From Mucilaginibacter gossypii (GTDB taxonomy: Bacteria > Bacteroidota > Bacteroidia > Sphingobacteriales > Sphingobacteriaceae), in NCBI RefSeq assembly GCF_900100945.1, contig NZ_FNCG01000011.1, positions 124,001 to 188,000 on the forward strand: a DNA stretch of 64,000 bases, written 5' to 3'. The position numbers were made by a program, and so were the translations under genes. Shown piece by piece: positions 32,401 to 40,843 of this stretch (its first letter is position 1; the number at the start of each line of letters is the position of its first letter). The notes under the pieces are model-generated. The model was not told the DNA's origin. It saw only the letters and a list, made by a program, of their open reading frames with translations, and made no database searches.

Positions 32401-32933
32401 ATGCCAACGCCATGGTGGTTAAAACCAATAAATCATCCGACAGGCTGATTGATGAGGTTAACCTGTTCCTGAACAAGATAAGCGAAACGGCGATTGCCCC
32501 GGCACAACAAGCGCCATCATCGGCCAAACCTAAAACACTAACTAAAGGCAAGGATGCCATTAAAGGCAAAAAGGTGCTTATTGTTGATGACGACATGCGC
32601 AATATTTTTGCGCTGAGCAGCGCCCTGCAAAGCTATGACCTCAATGTAGAGATAGCTAATGATGGTGAAGAAGCCATAGCTAAACTTGAGGATATAAAGG
32701 ATATTGACATAGTGCTCATGGATATCATGATGCCTAAAATGGATGGCTATGAGGCTACCAGGCATATCCGTAAGCAAAACAAATGGGCTAAATTACCCGT
32801 AATAGCATTAACTGCAAAAGCAATGAAAGACGACCGCGAAAAATGTATAGCGGCCGGCGCCAATGATTATATCACCAAGCCAGTTGATATGGACAGGTTG
32901 ATATCGCTCATGCAGCTTTGGCTTGAAAGTTAG
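29481..32933 (+). CDS. Hybrid sensor histidine kinase CHASE3-GAF-HisKA-HATPase-REC-REC-REC
   Basis: The 1150-residue inner-membrane sensor has TM helices at about 10-30 and 187-207 around a periplasmic CHASE3-type sensor (TSLLQELINAETGMRGYGAT), then a GAF domain (about 255-395) and a Glu/Gln-rich coiled coil (about 395-480). HisKA (H498 in SHELRTP) and HATPase_c (ending GTGLGLSI) follow, then three receiver domains with phospho-acceptors D806, D929 and D1081. The coiled coil shows a 28-residue repeat. It precedes cheR by 2 nt, so this is a single signalling operon. Confidence 0.92.
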   Translation: MLKFSFRQQVLAGFVVSIILVFVVGILSFNSLRQFEEDNTWVNHTQRVIRTSTSLLQELINAETGMRGYGATAKKVFLEPYNAALPKVADDLATLKDMVKDNPVQVKRVDSINKLVKEQLLILKTNVETRDSQGLDYMVQRNMFVNGKENMDQVRMLIDHMTNTEERLLANRKENSQDASTFAKFVIACGSLVFLFIILLLFFYIQKTFDQQKKIEDEIRVANIELGKVLADNEAKNWLLTGTGQLNEKMQGQQVEKELSNNILTEVCTYTNAAAGTFYLYNEASNRLDFYASYAFHNPDFVKKSVQMTEGWLGQVAKDGKAAVVKGKLNDKLELSSSVLKTELAESFIIPFFFDKKLKGVMEVAFNEGISKNKSEYILAIANDIGIAVNTSQARTIMHDLYEETQQQAEELEAQQEELRVTNEELVQKTEELQASEEELRVQQEELRTTNAELEEKASLLEEKNQAIEQARQAINLKVEELETTGKYKSEFLANMSHELRTPLNSILVLARILKDNKPANLSEDQIKYASVIFNAGNDLLTLINDILDLSKIESGKLDMQNEDIKVSDIVGDMEMLFAEVASNKKINYTTSIDRQLPQTIFTDKVRIEQVIKNLLSNAFKFTSENGSIAINVKPGIKDKTISFAIKDSGIGIPADKQKVIFEAFQQADGSTSRKYGGTGLGLSISRELAFLLGGSITLSSEPGIGSEFVLTVPFEAKLTPAALIEEVLPTAETFKPVTEFLNPVKAAPREPGKEPLVVIVEDDKNFANILQDYARDHGYKSIMVYEGTRAVEIVKEAKPDAVILDIMLPGKDGWQILKELKNDEDTMHIPVHLMSAGDAAANRVRREGAINFMKKPINTETLDKLFADIMVQSGTRFKQILLVEDHKAQSQALKDLMQGQGITVDQAFDGESAFRMLHENEYQCVILDLNLPDISGLDLLDKIKEVDRFASLPVIINTAMELDKTSVNRLMHYANAMVVKTNKSSDRLIDEVNLFLNKISETAIAPAQQAPSSAKPKTLTKGKDAIKGKKVLIVDDDMRNIFALSSALQSYDLNVEIANDGEEAIAKLEDIKDIDIVLMDIMMPKMDGYEATRHIRKQNKWAKLPVIALTAKAMKDDREKCIAAGANDYITKPVDMDRLISLMQLWLES

Positions 32934-32935
32934 TT

Positions 32936-33766
32936 ATGGATACAGAGCAGGGAATTATATCACATGCACAGGTTCATGAGCTTATTGATATTGTAAAAAA
33001 AGTTCATGGGTTTGATTTTTCGGGTTATACCAAAGCTTCATTAAAACGGAGGTTAACCCGTATTATGCTGCTCAACAAGTTTGAGTTTTATGACCTTAAA
33101 CATGTGCTTATTAATGATGCAGACTTTTTTCAGAATTTCCTGGAAGAGATTACGGTTAACGTAACCGAAATGTTCCGCGATCCTTCATTCTATCGTGCGG
33201 TTAACTCACAGGTTGTTCCATATCTTTCAACTTATCAGCACGTCAAAATCTGGAGTGCAGGCTGCTCAACGGGCGAAGAGGTTTACTCTATGGCTATATT
33301 GCTGAACGAAGCTGGTTTGGGAAAAAAGTCGTTCATATACGGCACGGATATCAATACCGAGGTTTTAAAGGAGGCCCGCAAAGGGATCTACAGTTTGCGT
33401 AATATAAAAAGCTACGCGGAAAATTATCAATATACTGATTTAAAAGGTTCAATTACAGATCATTTTACCATTTTGTACGATGCCGCGTCGATACATAATG
33501 AATTAAAACAAAATACACTGTTTTCGGTACATAATTTAATATCTGATACTGTATTTAATGAGTTTCAGATGATAAGTTGCCGGAATGTTTTTATTTATTT
33601 TGAAACGTATCTGCAGGAACGGATCCTTGACCTGTTTTATAAAAGCCTTTGCCCTCTGGGCTATTTATGCCTTGGCAGTAAAGAAACTATCCGGTCAGAT
33701 TCGTTTAAGAGCAAGTTTAAGGTGATCAACCAAAAAGAAAACATTTACCAAAAAGTTGGGACCTGA
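32936..33766 (+). CDS. CheR-type protein-glutamate methyltransferase
   Basis: A 276-residue CheR: N-terminal helices (TKASLKRRLTRIM), the SAM-binding motif SAGCSTGEEVYSMAI, YGTDINTEVLKEARKGIY and CRNVFIYF. It transfers methyl groups to glutamate side chains of receptor proteins. No chemoreceptor, CheA or CheW gene is in the window; the genes on both sides encode hybrid kinases. It overlaps the CheB gene by 11 nt. Confidence 0.93.
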   Translation: MDTEQGIISHAQVHELIDIVKKVHGFDFSGYTKASLKRRLTRIMLLNKFEFYDLKHVLINDADFFQNFLEEITVNVTEMFRDPSFYRAVNSQVVPYLSTYQHVKIWSAGCSTGEEVYSMAILLNEAGLGKKSFIYGTDINTEVLKEARKGIYSLRNIKSYAENYQYTDLKGSITDHFTILYDAASIHNELKQNTLFSVHNLISDTVFNEFQMISCRNVFIYFETYLQERILDLFYKSLCPLGYLCLGSKETIRSDSFKSKFKVINQKENIYQKVGT

Positions 33767-34343
33767 TAAAAAGTTACTGGAAAGATGGCACGCCGCCCAG
33801 ATCGTATTATTGGGCGGATCGGCAGGCTCGTTTAAAATTTTATTCCGGATCATAAAAGATCTTCCCGAAAAACTGGGAAAAACCGTAATTCTTATCATAC
33901 ACAGGAAAAAAAATTTTTTCAGCGAAATAGAAAAACTATTTGCCGAGAACAGTCGTATGTACATGCGCGAAATTGAGGACAAGGATATTCTTAAAACGGA
34001 CACTATGTATATTGCCCCGGCAAACTATCATACCTTAATTGAACGCGGCGGTTATTTTAGCCTGGATGTTTCGGAACCGGTATGGTATTCAAAACCATCA
34101 ATTGACGTTACTTTTGAAAGCGCCGCCGAGGTTTATGGTGACAGGTGCATGGCGATATTGTTGTCGGGAGCTAACCAGGATGGCGCCGAGGGCCTATTAA
34201 AATTAAAGAAAAGCGGCAGCCTTACCATAGCGCAGGAGCCCGGCGACGCAGAAATGGCCGAAATGCCAAAGGCAGCTATAAATTTAGGTGCTGCTGATTA
34301 TATTTTGACACAGGATGAGATTTTTAAACTTTTACTTTCATAA
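33756..34343 (+). CDS. CheB-type methylesterase (catalytic domain only)
   Basis: The 195-residue protein has only the CheB catalytic domain, without the receiver domain of enteric CheB. The catalytic Ser is in LLGGSAGS, the His in LIIHRKK and the Asp in SGANQDGAEG. Translation must start at a TTG (33756) inside the end of cheR, because no ATG or GTG precedes the catalytic Ser motif; this suggests coupled translation. A hybrid kinase gene follows 27 nt downstream. Confidence 0.9.
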   Translation: MGPDKKLLERWHAAQIVLLGGSAGSFKILFRIIKDLPEKLGKTVILIIHRKKNFFSEIEKLFAENSRMYMREIEDKDILKTDTMYIAPANYHTLIERGGYFSLDVSEPVWYSKPSIDVTFESAAEVYGDRCMAILLSGANQDGAEGLLKLKKSGSLTIAQEPGDAEMAEMPKAAINLGAADYILTQDEIFKLLLS

Positions 34344-34370
34344 CAATCACCACCCCCTAATTAATATTAA

Positions 34371-36299
34371 ATGACCCCTGTTAATATTCTAATTGTTGAT
34401 GACAGAGAAGAGAATATTATCGCGCTTGAAGCATTGCTTAAACGCGATGATATTAAAATGTTCTCTACTACCTCGCCAAATGAAGCCCTTAAAATTGCCT
34501 GGGAAACCAATATTGCCATTGCTTTAGTTGATGTTCAGATGCCCGAAATGGACGGCTTTGAACTGGTGGAAATGCTTAAATCAAACCCACGTACCAAAGA
34601 TATCCTGGTTATTTTTGTTACAGCCATTTCAAAAGAAGCCAAGTATGCTGTTAAAGGCCTCGGTACCGGCGCTGTAGATTATCTTTACAAACCGCTCGAT
34701 CCTTATATTACATCGGCCAAGGTTGATTCATTTGTACAACTGGCCCGTACCCAGGCCGAAATAAAACAAAAGAACGATGAGCTGCAGAATTATGCCATCG
34801 TTGTAAAAAACTCGGCCGATATTATAACATCGGTCGACGCGCAAAGTCTCCGCATTGACAATATCAACCCCACCGTCGAAAAGATAATGGGTTTCAGGCC
34901 TGATGAACTTATTTGCAAAAGTATTGTTGACCTGGCCATAGACGATCATAAGCCGTCGTTTCGCAAAAAATTGGGTGAAATCATAAAAGACAACCTGGGC
35001 TATGCCATTTTTGAATTTAAGTTTGAAACCTTTGATAAAAGGGTAATTTGGGTGGAGTGCCGGGCGGCATACCGTAACAAAACGATATTTATTAATATCA
35101 GCGATATTTCTCCGCAAAAAAGTTACCAGGAGCAGCTTATCAAATCAAAAGAAAGCGCGGAGTACAGCAAAAAGGTGAAAGAAACCTTTTTGGCCAATAT
35201 GAGCCATGAGCTGCGTACACCGGTTAATGGCATTATAGGTATCACTTCGCTTTTGCGTAAAACAGGCCTTACCGATCAGCAAGTGGGTATGCTTGATTTG
35301 CTTGATACCTCCTCAAAATCGTTATTGGGTGTGATCAATGATGTACTTGATATCTCAAAAATTGAGGCTGGTAAATTCAGTATCATCCGTACGGCCAATA
35401 ATGTTTATGACATTGTAAACTCGGTTTTTAACCTGCTTAAATTTAAAGCCGACGAAAATAATATTGAGTTTTTGCTGGATATTGAAGATGAAGTACCTGA
35501 ATACCTCATGGTGGATTCATTGCGCCTGAACCAGATATTGATGAACCTGATCAGTAACGCCCTTAAGTTTACCGAAAGGGGCTATGTAAAGCTCAAGATT
35601 ACCGTACTTCAAAAACACAATGAAAAGGTAAAGCTGAAATTCAGTGTTGAGGATACGGGCATCGGAATCCCGGCCGACAGGCTTAACAGCATCTTTGATT
35701 CATTTGAACAGGCCGAAGACGATACCGTAAGCAAATATGGTGGTACCGGGCTTGGGTTAACCATAGTGAAAAAGCTGGCCGAGCTAAAGGGAGGCGAACT
35801 TACCGTAAGCAGCCAGGTAGGCAGGGGTAGTACTTTTAATTTTGTATGCTGGTATACCATCACTGTTAAACCCAAAACTAAGGTAACTCCCAAAACTGAT
35901 AAGATATTGCCGCCGTTTAATAACGTACGGGTGCTGGTAGCTGAAGATAACATGGTTAACCAGTTTATGCTCTCCAAAATATTAAAGGACTGGAATGTAG
36001 AGGTAGAGATGGTTGATAACGGCCGCAAGGTTATTGAGAGGCTTACCAATAAAGACTATGACATTATTTTAATGGATACCCATATGCCCGAAATGAACGG
36101 TTACCAGGCAGCTAAAACCATCAGGGTTGATTTTGAGGAGCCTAAACGGAGTATTCCCATCATATCGCTTTCGGCAGCAAGTTATGACCATGAGCAGCAG
36201 GAAGCATTATCGGCAGGGATGAACGATGTGCTTTCAAAGCCGTTTCAGCCATACCAACTGCATGAAAAAATGTCAAGGTTATTGAAGGTGGGCGTTTAA
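34371..36299 (+). CDS. Hybrid histidine kinase REC-PAS-HisKA-HATPase-REC
   Basis: A 642-residue cytoplasmic kinase without membrane helices. It has an N-terminal receiver domain (D54 in ALVDVQMPEMDGFE), a PAS domain (about 140-255), HisKA (H279 in SHELRTP), HATPase_c (GGTGLGLTIV) and a C-terminal receiver (D569 in ILMDTHMPEMNGY). The N-terminal receiver suggests it is phosphorylated by the upstream CHASE3 kinase. Its last 4 nt overlap the convergent gene at 36296. Confidence 0.92.
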   Translation: MTPVNILIVDDREENIIALEALLKRDDIKMFSTTSPNEALKIAWETNIAIALVDVQMPEMDGFELVEMLKSNPRTKDILVIFVTAISKEAKYAVKGLGTGAVDYLYKPLDPYITSAKVDSFVQLARTQAEIKQKNDELQNYAIVVKNSADIITSVDAQSLRIDNINPTVEKIMGFRPDELICKSIVDLAIDDHKPSFRKKLGEIIKDNLGYAIFEFKFETFDKRVIWVECRAAYRNKTIFINISDISPQKSYQEQLIKSKESAEYSKKVKETFLANMSHELRTPVNGIIGITSLLRKTGLTDQQVGMLDLLDTSSKSLLGVINDVLDISKIEAGKFSIIRTANNVYDIVNSVFNLLKFKADENNIEFLLDIEDEVPEYLMVDSLRLNQILMNLISNALKFTERGYVKLKITVLQKHNEKVKLKFSVEDTGIGIPADRLNSIFDSFEQAEDDTVSKYGGTGLGLTIVKKLAELKGGELTVSSQVGRGSTFNFVCWYTITVKPKTKVTPKTDKILPPFNNVRVLVAEDNMVNQFMLSKILKDWNVEVEMVDNGRKVIERLTNKDYDIILMDTHMPEMNGYQAAKTIRVDFEEPKRSIPIISLSAASYDHEQQEALSAGMNDVLSKPFQPYQLHEKMSRLLKVGV

Positions 36300-36781
36300 A
36301 ACTCAAGCCTGGTTTGCCCAACACCCATTACCTTTGCCTCATGCTCAAGCAGCCATTTTTTGCGCCATATACCGCCTGCATAGCCGGTTAAGCTGCCATT
36401 TGAACCTATTACCCGGTGGCAGGGTACTACAACCCATAGGTTGTTACGGCCGTTGGCAGATGCTATTGCCCTTATAGCCAACGGATTGTTCATTTGGTTT
36501 GACTGCTGGGCGTAAGTAATGGTTGTTCCATAAGGGATCTGGATCAACTCGTCCCAAACCTGTTGTTGAAACTCACTGCCTTCCTGCTTTATAGGAAAAG
36601 TAAATTCCTTCCTTGTACCGGCAAAGTATTCATTTAACTCATCAATAGCAGCTTGCAGCAACGGGGTGGGAGCAGGAGCAATCTCATATTCCTCATCGCG
36701 TATCGATACTGATGCTATAAAGCCATCTTCTTCGGTAATGCGGGCAATGCCAACTGGCGTGCGGAAATAAGCTACAGGCAT
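36296..36781 (-). CDS. ogt: Methylated-DNA-protein cysteine methyltransferase
   Basis: The 161-residue protein repairs O6-alkylguanine by transferring the alkyl group to the Cys in VVPCHRVIG. Other motifs are GTTITYAQQS and the RAIASANGRN DNA-binding helix. The size is typical of Ogt. It is convergent with the hybrid kinase gene, overlapping by 4 nt. Confidence 0.93.
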   Translation of the reverse strand: MPVAYFRTPVGIARITEEDGFIASVSIRDEEYEIAPAPTPLLQAAIDELNEYFAGTRKEFTFPIKQEGSEFQQQVWDELIQIPYGTTITYAQQSNQMNNPLAIRAIASANGRNNLWVVVPCHRVIGSNGSLTGYAGGIWRKKWLLEHEAKVMGVGQTRLEF

Positions 36782-36860
36782 GGTAATTGGTATGTTATAT
36801 TCAAAATTAAGCTAATTTTTTTAGCTTGTCAAATGCCCTTACTCACTCGCAGGTAATTAT

Positions 36861-36868
36861 TACATTTG
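36861..36868 (+). promoter_or_regulatory. -7 box (TACATTTG) before ccmB
   Basis: A perfect TAnnTTTG element ends 5 nt before the chosen start codon of ccmB. A matching -33 TTG at 19-21 nt is not clear, so confidence is moderate. Confidence 0.45.
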
Positions 36869-36873
36869 CGGTG

Positions 36874-37557
36874 ATGAAACTTGTTAATGAAACCTGGTAC
36901 CTGCTCAAAAAGGAAGTTTTGCTGGAGTGGCGGTCCAAATATGCTTTTAATGGCGTTTTGCTGTATGTGGTTTCAACGGTTTTTGTTTGTTATATCTCCC
37001 TCAACTTAAACCCCGGCTTTTCCAACAGCAGCGGTTACCCCATAGTTTGGAACGTGTTGTTCTGGATCATCATGCTGTTTGCATCGGTAAATGCCATTGC
37101 CAAAAGCTTTATGCAGGAAAGTAAAAGCCGGTTACTCTATTATTACTCCATTGCCAGCCCGCAGGCTATCATCCTGTCTAAAACAATCTATAATATTTTG
37201 CTGATGGCTTTGTTAAGCACATTGGCATTGGTGGTATTTAAAGTGTTTTTTCCCAATACTCTTGGCGACCCGCTGTATTATTTCCTGGCTGTGTTGTTGG
37301 GGAGCGTCAGTTTTTCCACCGTGTTCACCATGATCTCGGCCATTGCATCAAAGGCCGGTAACAATGGTACACTGATGGCTATATTAAGCTTTCCGGTTAT
37401 TATCCCTGTTATATTGGTGCTTATTAAGTTAAGTAAAAGCGCAATGGACGGGGTAGACCGGAGTTTCTTTTACGGCAACATAGGCGTTCTGTGCGCTATT
37501 AATGCCATTGTAATAGCTACTGCCTTACTGCTTTTCCCATACCTGTGGAGGGACTAA
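36874..37557 (+). CDS. ccmB: Haem exporter subunit CcmB
   Basis: From ATG 36874 (MKLVNETWYLLKKEVLLEWR) the protein has about 227 residues and six hydrophobic helices, as in the CcmB permease. Family motifs include FNGVLLYVVSTVF, SFMQESKSRLLYYYS and LSFPVIIPVI. It belongs to the CcmABCD haem-handling complex of cytochrome c maturation system I. The CcmA ATPase is not adjacent. The longer frame to 36826 is rejected because it runs through the -7 box. Confidence 0.88.
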   Translation: MKLVNETWYLLKKEVLLEWRSKYAFNGVLLYVVSTVFVCYISLNLNPGFSNSSGYPIVWNVLFWIIMLFASVNAIAKSFMQESKSRLLYYYSIASPQAIILSKTIYNILLMALLSTLALVVFKVFFPNTLGDPLYYFLAVLLGSVSFSTVFTMISAIASKAGNNGTLMAILSFPVIIPVILVLIKLSKSAMDGVDRSFFYGNIGVLCAINAIVIATALLLFPYLWRD

Positions 37558-37560
37558 TTT

Positions 37561-37670
37561 GAATTGGCCGAACCGGATTTAAGAATCAAGAAACAGGCTG
37601 AATTAAAAAGATTAAAAATATAAATTCTCTAATTCAATAAATTCGGGTTCAGACATTCCCGCAACAAAAA
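37561..37670. repeat. AT-rich word-like repeat spacer
   Basis: The spacer after ccmB holds degenerate words (gaattaaaaagattaaaaata, ctaattcaataaattcgg) of the kind repeated elsewhere in intergenic regions of this window (42420-42545). No gene is supported. Confidence 0.4.
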
Positions 37671-37748
37671 TTATACACCGGCAATTCATTAACCGTTCAT
37701 AAAAAATGCGTTTTTTAGCGGATTGAAAAAACATTCTAATTTTAATTA

Positions 37749-38933
37749 ATGCGTTTTTATTGGTTTTTGCTTATCGCGTTTATATGTCCGCTCATAGTTT
37801 CGGCACAAACCGGTACTATTACAGGTAAGGTAGTGCGGGCCGATACTAAAAGCCCGGTAGCCAATGCCAGCGTATTTTTAAATAATGCCACCTACGGTAC
37901 TTCCACTGCCGAGGATGGGACCTTTACCCTGGCCGGAGTTAAACCAGGCCAATACCAGTTGGTGGTTACCGGCGTTAGCATTGAAGAATACTCCATAACG
38001 GTACTGGTTGGCCGCGAACCTGCAAAATTAAGTATCGAGGTTAATCAAAAAGTGCTGATGCTGCGCGAAGTAGTGATCAGCAGCAGCGCCGACTGGAAAA
38101 AAAATTACGAACTGTTTAGGAAGGAGTTTGTTGGCGATACCGAAAATGGCAAGGAGTGTAAGGTTACTAATCCACATATTTTAAATATTATCTACCACAG
38201 GGGAAAGCAGCAATTGGAGGCCTCTGGCGATGAGTTTTTGGTGGTAGAGAACCTGGCGCTGGGCTATCGTACCAAATTTTTGTTGAAGAACTTTTTGTAT
38301 GATGCTATTGAGCACACCATATCCTATTCGGGAAGTGCCCTGTTCGAGAACCTGCCCGGCAGCGCAGCGCAGAAGAAACTCTGGAAGCAGAAACGCGAAC
38401 AGGCCTATTATGGATCGGCTCAGCATTTTTACCGCTCGCTTTATAAAGGAAAGTTAAAAGAAGAAGGGTTTGAAGCACACGATTTTACAAGGCAAATTAA
38501 CCCTGAACGACCTGAGGAAGCGGTATTGATGCAGAAGATGAAAAAATACCGGGAAGGCCCGCGCGATTCGGCCATGCGTTATTATAACCTGTCGAAGATG
38601 ACCAAATGGTACCGCGAAAACCTCGCGAAGCTGCCTTACCAGGAGTTTGAGATCTTGCGGAAAACACCACAGGATGGGATTTACGCGCTCACCTTTCCGC
38701 ACTTTTTATACGTAGTATATACCAAACGCGAAGAGACTACCGAGTTTAAGGATGTTTATCACCCGCTGGATATGCCTAATTATGAAACCAGTATCATGAC
38801 CAAATATTCGGGCTATATTGCATTTGATATGAACGGTATCGTAGTGTCGAGCCCAAGCCCGCTTTACGAGGGTTCATGGTCGAAGGCAAAGCTTGGCGAT
38901 TTGCTGCCGGTGGATTATGAGCCGGGGGATTGA
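37749..38933 (+). CDS. Exported CarboxypepD_reg-like protein
   Basis: The 394-residue protein has a signal peptide (1-19, ending IVSAQ) and an Ig-like CarboxypepD_reg domain (about 20-100; GTITGKVVRADTKSPVANAS and DGTFTLAGVKPGQYQLVV). The C-terminal 290 residues are unassigned and rich in Tyr and charged residues. This design is common in Bacteroidota surface proteins. It separates ccmB from ccmC, but no link to cytochrome maturation is known. Confidence 0.85.
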   Translation: MRFYWFLLIAFICPLIVSAQTGTITGKVVRADTKSPVANASVFLNNATYGTSTAEDGTFTLAGVKPGQYQLVVTGVSIEEYSITVLVGREPAKLSIEVNQKVLMLREVVISSSADWKKNYELFRKEFVGDTENGKECKVTNPHILNIIYHRGKQQLEASGDEFLVVENLALGYRTKFLLKNFLYDAIEHTISYSGSALFENLPGSAAQKKLWKQKREQAYYGSAQHFYRSLYKGKLKEEGFEAHDFTRQINPERPEEAVLMQKMKKYREGPRDSAMRYYNLSKMTKWYRENLAKLPYQEFEILRKTPQDGIYALTFPHFLYVVYTKREETTEFKDVYHPLDMPNYETSIMTKYSGYIAFDMNGIVVSSPSPLYEGSWSKAKLGDLLPVDYEPGD

Positions 38934-39012
38934 TTAATTTCAGGAAGACTTTGCTTATTTCGAATTATATTTGCCGCCACCATCGCAGATATAATTCTTG
39001 TTACCATCCTTT

Positions 39013-39723
39013 ATGAAATATATAAGCTATTTAGTGTTAGCTGTTGTTTTTGTTGCGCAGGGAGTTTCAGCACAACAAATAGTATTTAAAGACCAAAATT
39101 TAAAATCGGCTTTACTTAAAAGAGGCTATGATTTTAATAAAAACGGCGAAATAGAAGTATCCGAAATTGACACTGTGGCGAATTTAAACATTGCCAAAAG
39201 TGATATTAGGCTGTTAGATGATTTAAAATATTTTAAAAGTTTAGAAAGGGTTTATGCAATGTCTAACCAGATTGCGAACCTGGATGTGTTTTTTGACAAT
39301 AATACGATTAAGGAAATTTATATCGGAGGCAATGTTCTCGGAAAAAAGTTGACGCTAAAGAATCTCAGAAATTTGACCGTTTTGGCGGCGGCCCATAATG
39401 ACTTGGAAACAGTCGAATTAAATGGCACTGATAGCATAAGACAACTTTATTTACAGAGCAATGCGTTTAAAAACATCAAATTGGAAAATCTGACTAATCT
39501 CAGCGTATTAGAATTAATAGATAATAAGGCGTTAAAGACCATTGACATCAGACCAAACGTTGCTCTCACTTACATTGGACTGCTTTCAACGGCTGTATCC
39601 CAATTAGATATTTCCAATAACAAATTGCTGTCAACGTTTTATGTAAGTAATACTGTGAAAGTAATAAAGAGTGCCGGTCAGGAGAATTTTAAGTCCGCAC
39701 CAGTTATAAGAGAGATTCACTAA
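39013..39723 (+). CDS. Exported leucine-rich-repeat protein with EF-hand-like loop
   Basis: Starting at ATG 39013 (MKYISYLVLAVVFVA), a 236-residue protein with signal peptide ending VSAQ. A perfect calcium-loop pattern DFNKNGEIEVSE (residues 40-51) is followed by about eight irregular leucine-rich repeats (LNIAKSDIRLL, LYLQSNAFKNIKL, LDISNNKLLS). It is probably a surface or periplasmic binding protein. Its sequence looks AT-richer than its neighbours. A -7 box TATATTTG lies at 38966-38973. Confidence 0.8.
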   Translation: MKYISYLVLAVVFVAQGVSAQQIVFKDQNLKSALLKRGYDFNKNGEIEVSEIDTVANLNIAKSDIRLLDDLKYFKSLERVYAMSNQIANLDVFFDNNTIKEIYIGGNVLGKKLTLKNLRNLTVLAAAHNDLETVELNGTDSIRQLYLQSNAFKNIKLENLTNLSVLELIDNKALKTIDIRPNVALTYIGLLSTAVSQLDISNNKLLSTFYVSNTVKVIKSAGQENFKSAPVIREIH

Positions 39724-39783
39724 AATGTGTAATACTTTATGTTTGCCTAAACTTAGTGTCGAATCAATGAGCAAATAATTAGT

Positions 39784-39791
39784 TACATTTG
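39784..39791 (+). promoter_or_regulatory. -7 box (TACATTTG) before ccmC
   Basis: A perfect TAnnTTTG element lies 14 nt before the start of ccmC. No -33 TTG at the usual distance is evident. Confidence 0.4.
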
Positions 39792-39805
39792 CCTGCATAA
39801 ATCAT

Positions 39806-40480
39806 ATGAAGTTTATTTATCAAACATGGTGGAAGGTTGCGGCTGTTTTGCTGGTGCTGTCTACCTTTTACACGGGCCTGGTTCTCAAAGCGCCGAGGCT
39901 GCCAATTATTCACGAAACCATCCGTAATTTGTATTTTCACGTACCCATGTGGATGGGGATGCTGACTGTTTTTGTGGTATCGGTTTATTTCAGTATTAAA
40001 TACCTGCAAACGGGTAAAGAAGAGCATGACCTTGCTGCTGTTGAGAGCGTTAATACCGGGTTGCTGTTTTACACCTTAGGCCTTTTAACCGGTATGCTTT
40101 GGGCAAAATTTACCTGGGGCGAATTTTGGAGCGGCGACCCCAAACAAAACAGCGCGGCCATTGCATTTTTGTTGTACTGTGCTTATCTGGTGCTTCGTAA
40201 TTCTATTGATGAGGAGCAGAAGCGGGCCAAGATTTCGGCTATCTACAATATCTTCGCTTTCCCCATCATGATTGTGCTGATATTTGTTTTGCCCCGCATG
40301 ACAGATTCATTGCACCCCGGCAGCGGCGGTAACCCTGCATTTGGTAAATACGACCTTGATAACGGTATGAAGATAGCCTTTTACCCGGCTATGTTAGGCT
40401 GGAGTTTTATTGCCCTTTGGATAGCAACTATCCGTTACCGCATCCGTTTAATTGAGAATAAGAAGAACGCTATAAATTAA
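39806..40480 (+). CDS. ccmC: CcmC-type haem-handling protein
   Basis: A 224-residue protein with six hydrophobic helices and the haem-handling Trp-rich loop in a variant form (FTWGEFWSGDPKQNSA, about residues 100-115). Flanking His residues in IHETIRNLYFHVPMW and DSLHPGS could ligate haem. CcmC loads haem onto CcmE at the outer face of the membrane. A CcmD-like gene follows after one nt. Confidence 0.9.
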   Translation: MKFIYQTWWKVAAVLLVLSTFYTGLVLKAPRLPIIHETIRNLYFHVPMWMGMLTVFVVSVYFSIKYLQTGKEEHDLAAVESVNTGLLFYTLGLLTGMLWAKFTWGEFWSGDPKQNSAAIAFLLYCAYLVLRNSIDEEQKRAKISAIYNIFAFPIMIVLIFVLPRMTDSLHPGSGGNPAFGKYDLDNGMKIAFYPAMLGWSFIALWIATIRYRIRLIENKKNAIN

Positions 40481-40481
40481 G

Positions 40482-40691
40482 ATGAAGAAATTAACGCTTT
40501 TATTGCTACTGCTTACGTTTTGTACCGCTGTTTTTGCTCAGCCAGGGCAGCAGGTTGAAATGGCAGATACCCTGCGCCAGTCGGGAAAAATTTACGTGGT
40601 TGTAGCAACTATTTCCATAATTTTTGTTGGACTGGCCATTTACCTGTTTACTATAGACCGCAGATTAAAAAAAGTCGAAAACGAAAAGTAG
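40482..40691 (+). CDS. ccmD: CcmD-family small protein
   Basis: The 69-residue protein has an N-terminal signal-like segment (ending VFAQPGQ) and one membrane helix (YVVVATISIIFVGLAIYLF) followed by a basic end, as in Bacteroidota CcmD. In the Ccm complex CcmD stabilises the CcmC-CcmE-haem intermediate. It directly follows ccmC. Confidence 0.8.
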   Translation: MKKLTLLLLLLTFCTAVFAQPGQQVEMADTLRQSGKIYVVVATISIIFVGLAIYLFTIDRRLKKVENEK

Positions 40692-40699
40692 TTCAAATA

Positions 40700-40724
40700 A
40701 TATGTTTAAACAATTTAAACATAT
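40700..40724. repeat. Perfect AT-rich palindrome between ccmD and gdhA
   Basis: atatgtttaaa (40700-40710), loop caa, tttaaacatat (40714-40724): an 11-bp perfect stem 8 nt after the ccmD stop. It may be an operator or an RNA hairpin in the 5' region of the glutamate dehydrogenase gene, whose start is 120 nt away. Confidence 0.6.
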
Positions 40725-40843
40725 CATTCGTGACGGTGTTGACTGGTGTATAGGGCACACTAACTAAGAAATATTTGCAATATTGATAAAAATTGTACCA
40801 AATTTGCTCACTTTTTTAAGAGATTAATATTTATACAATAGTT

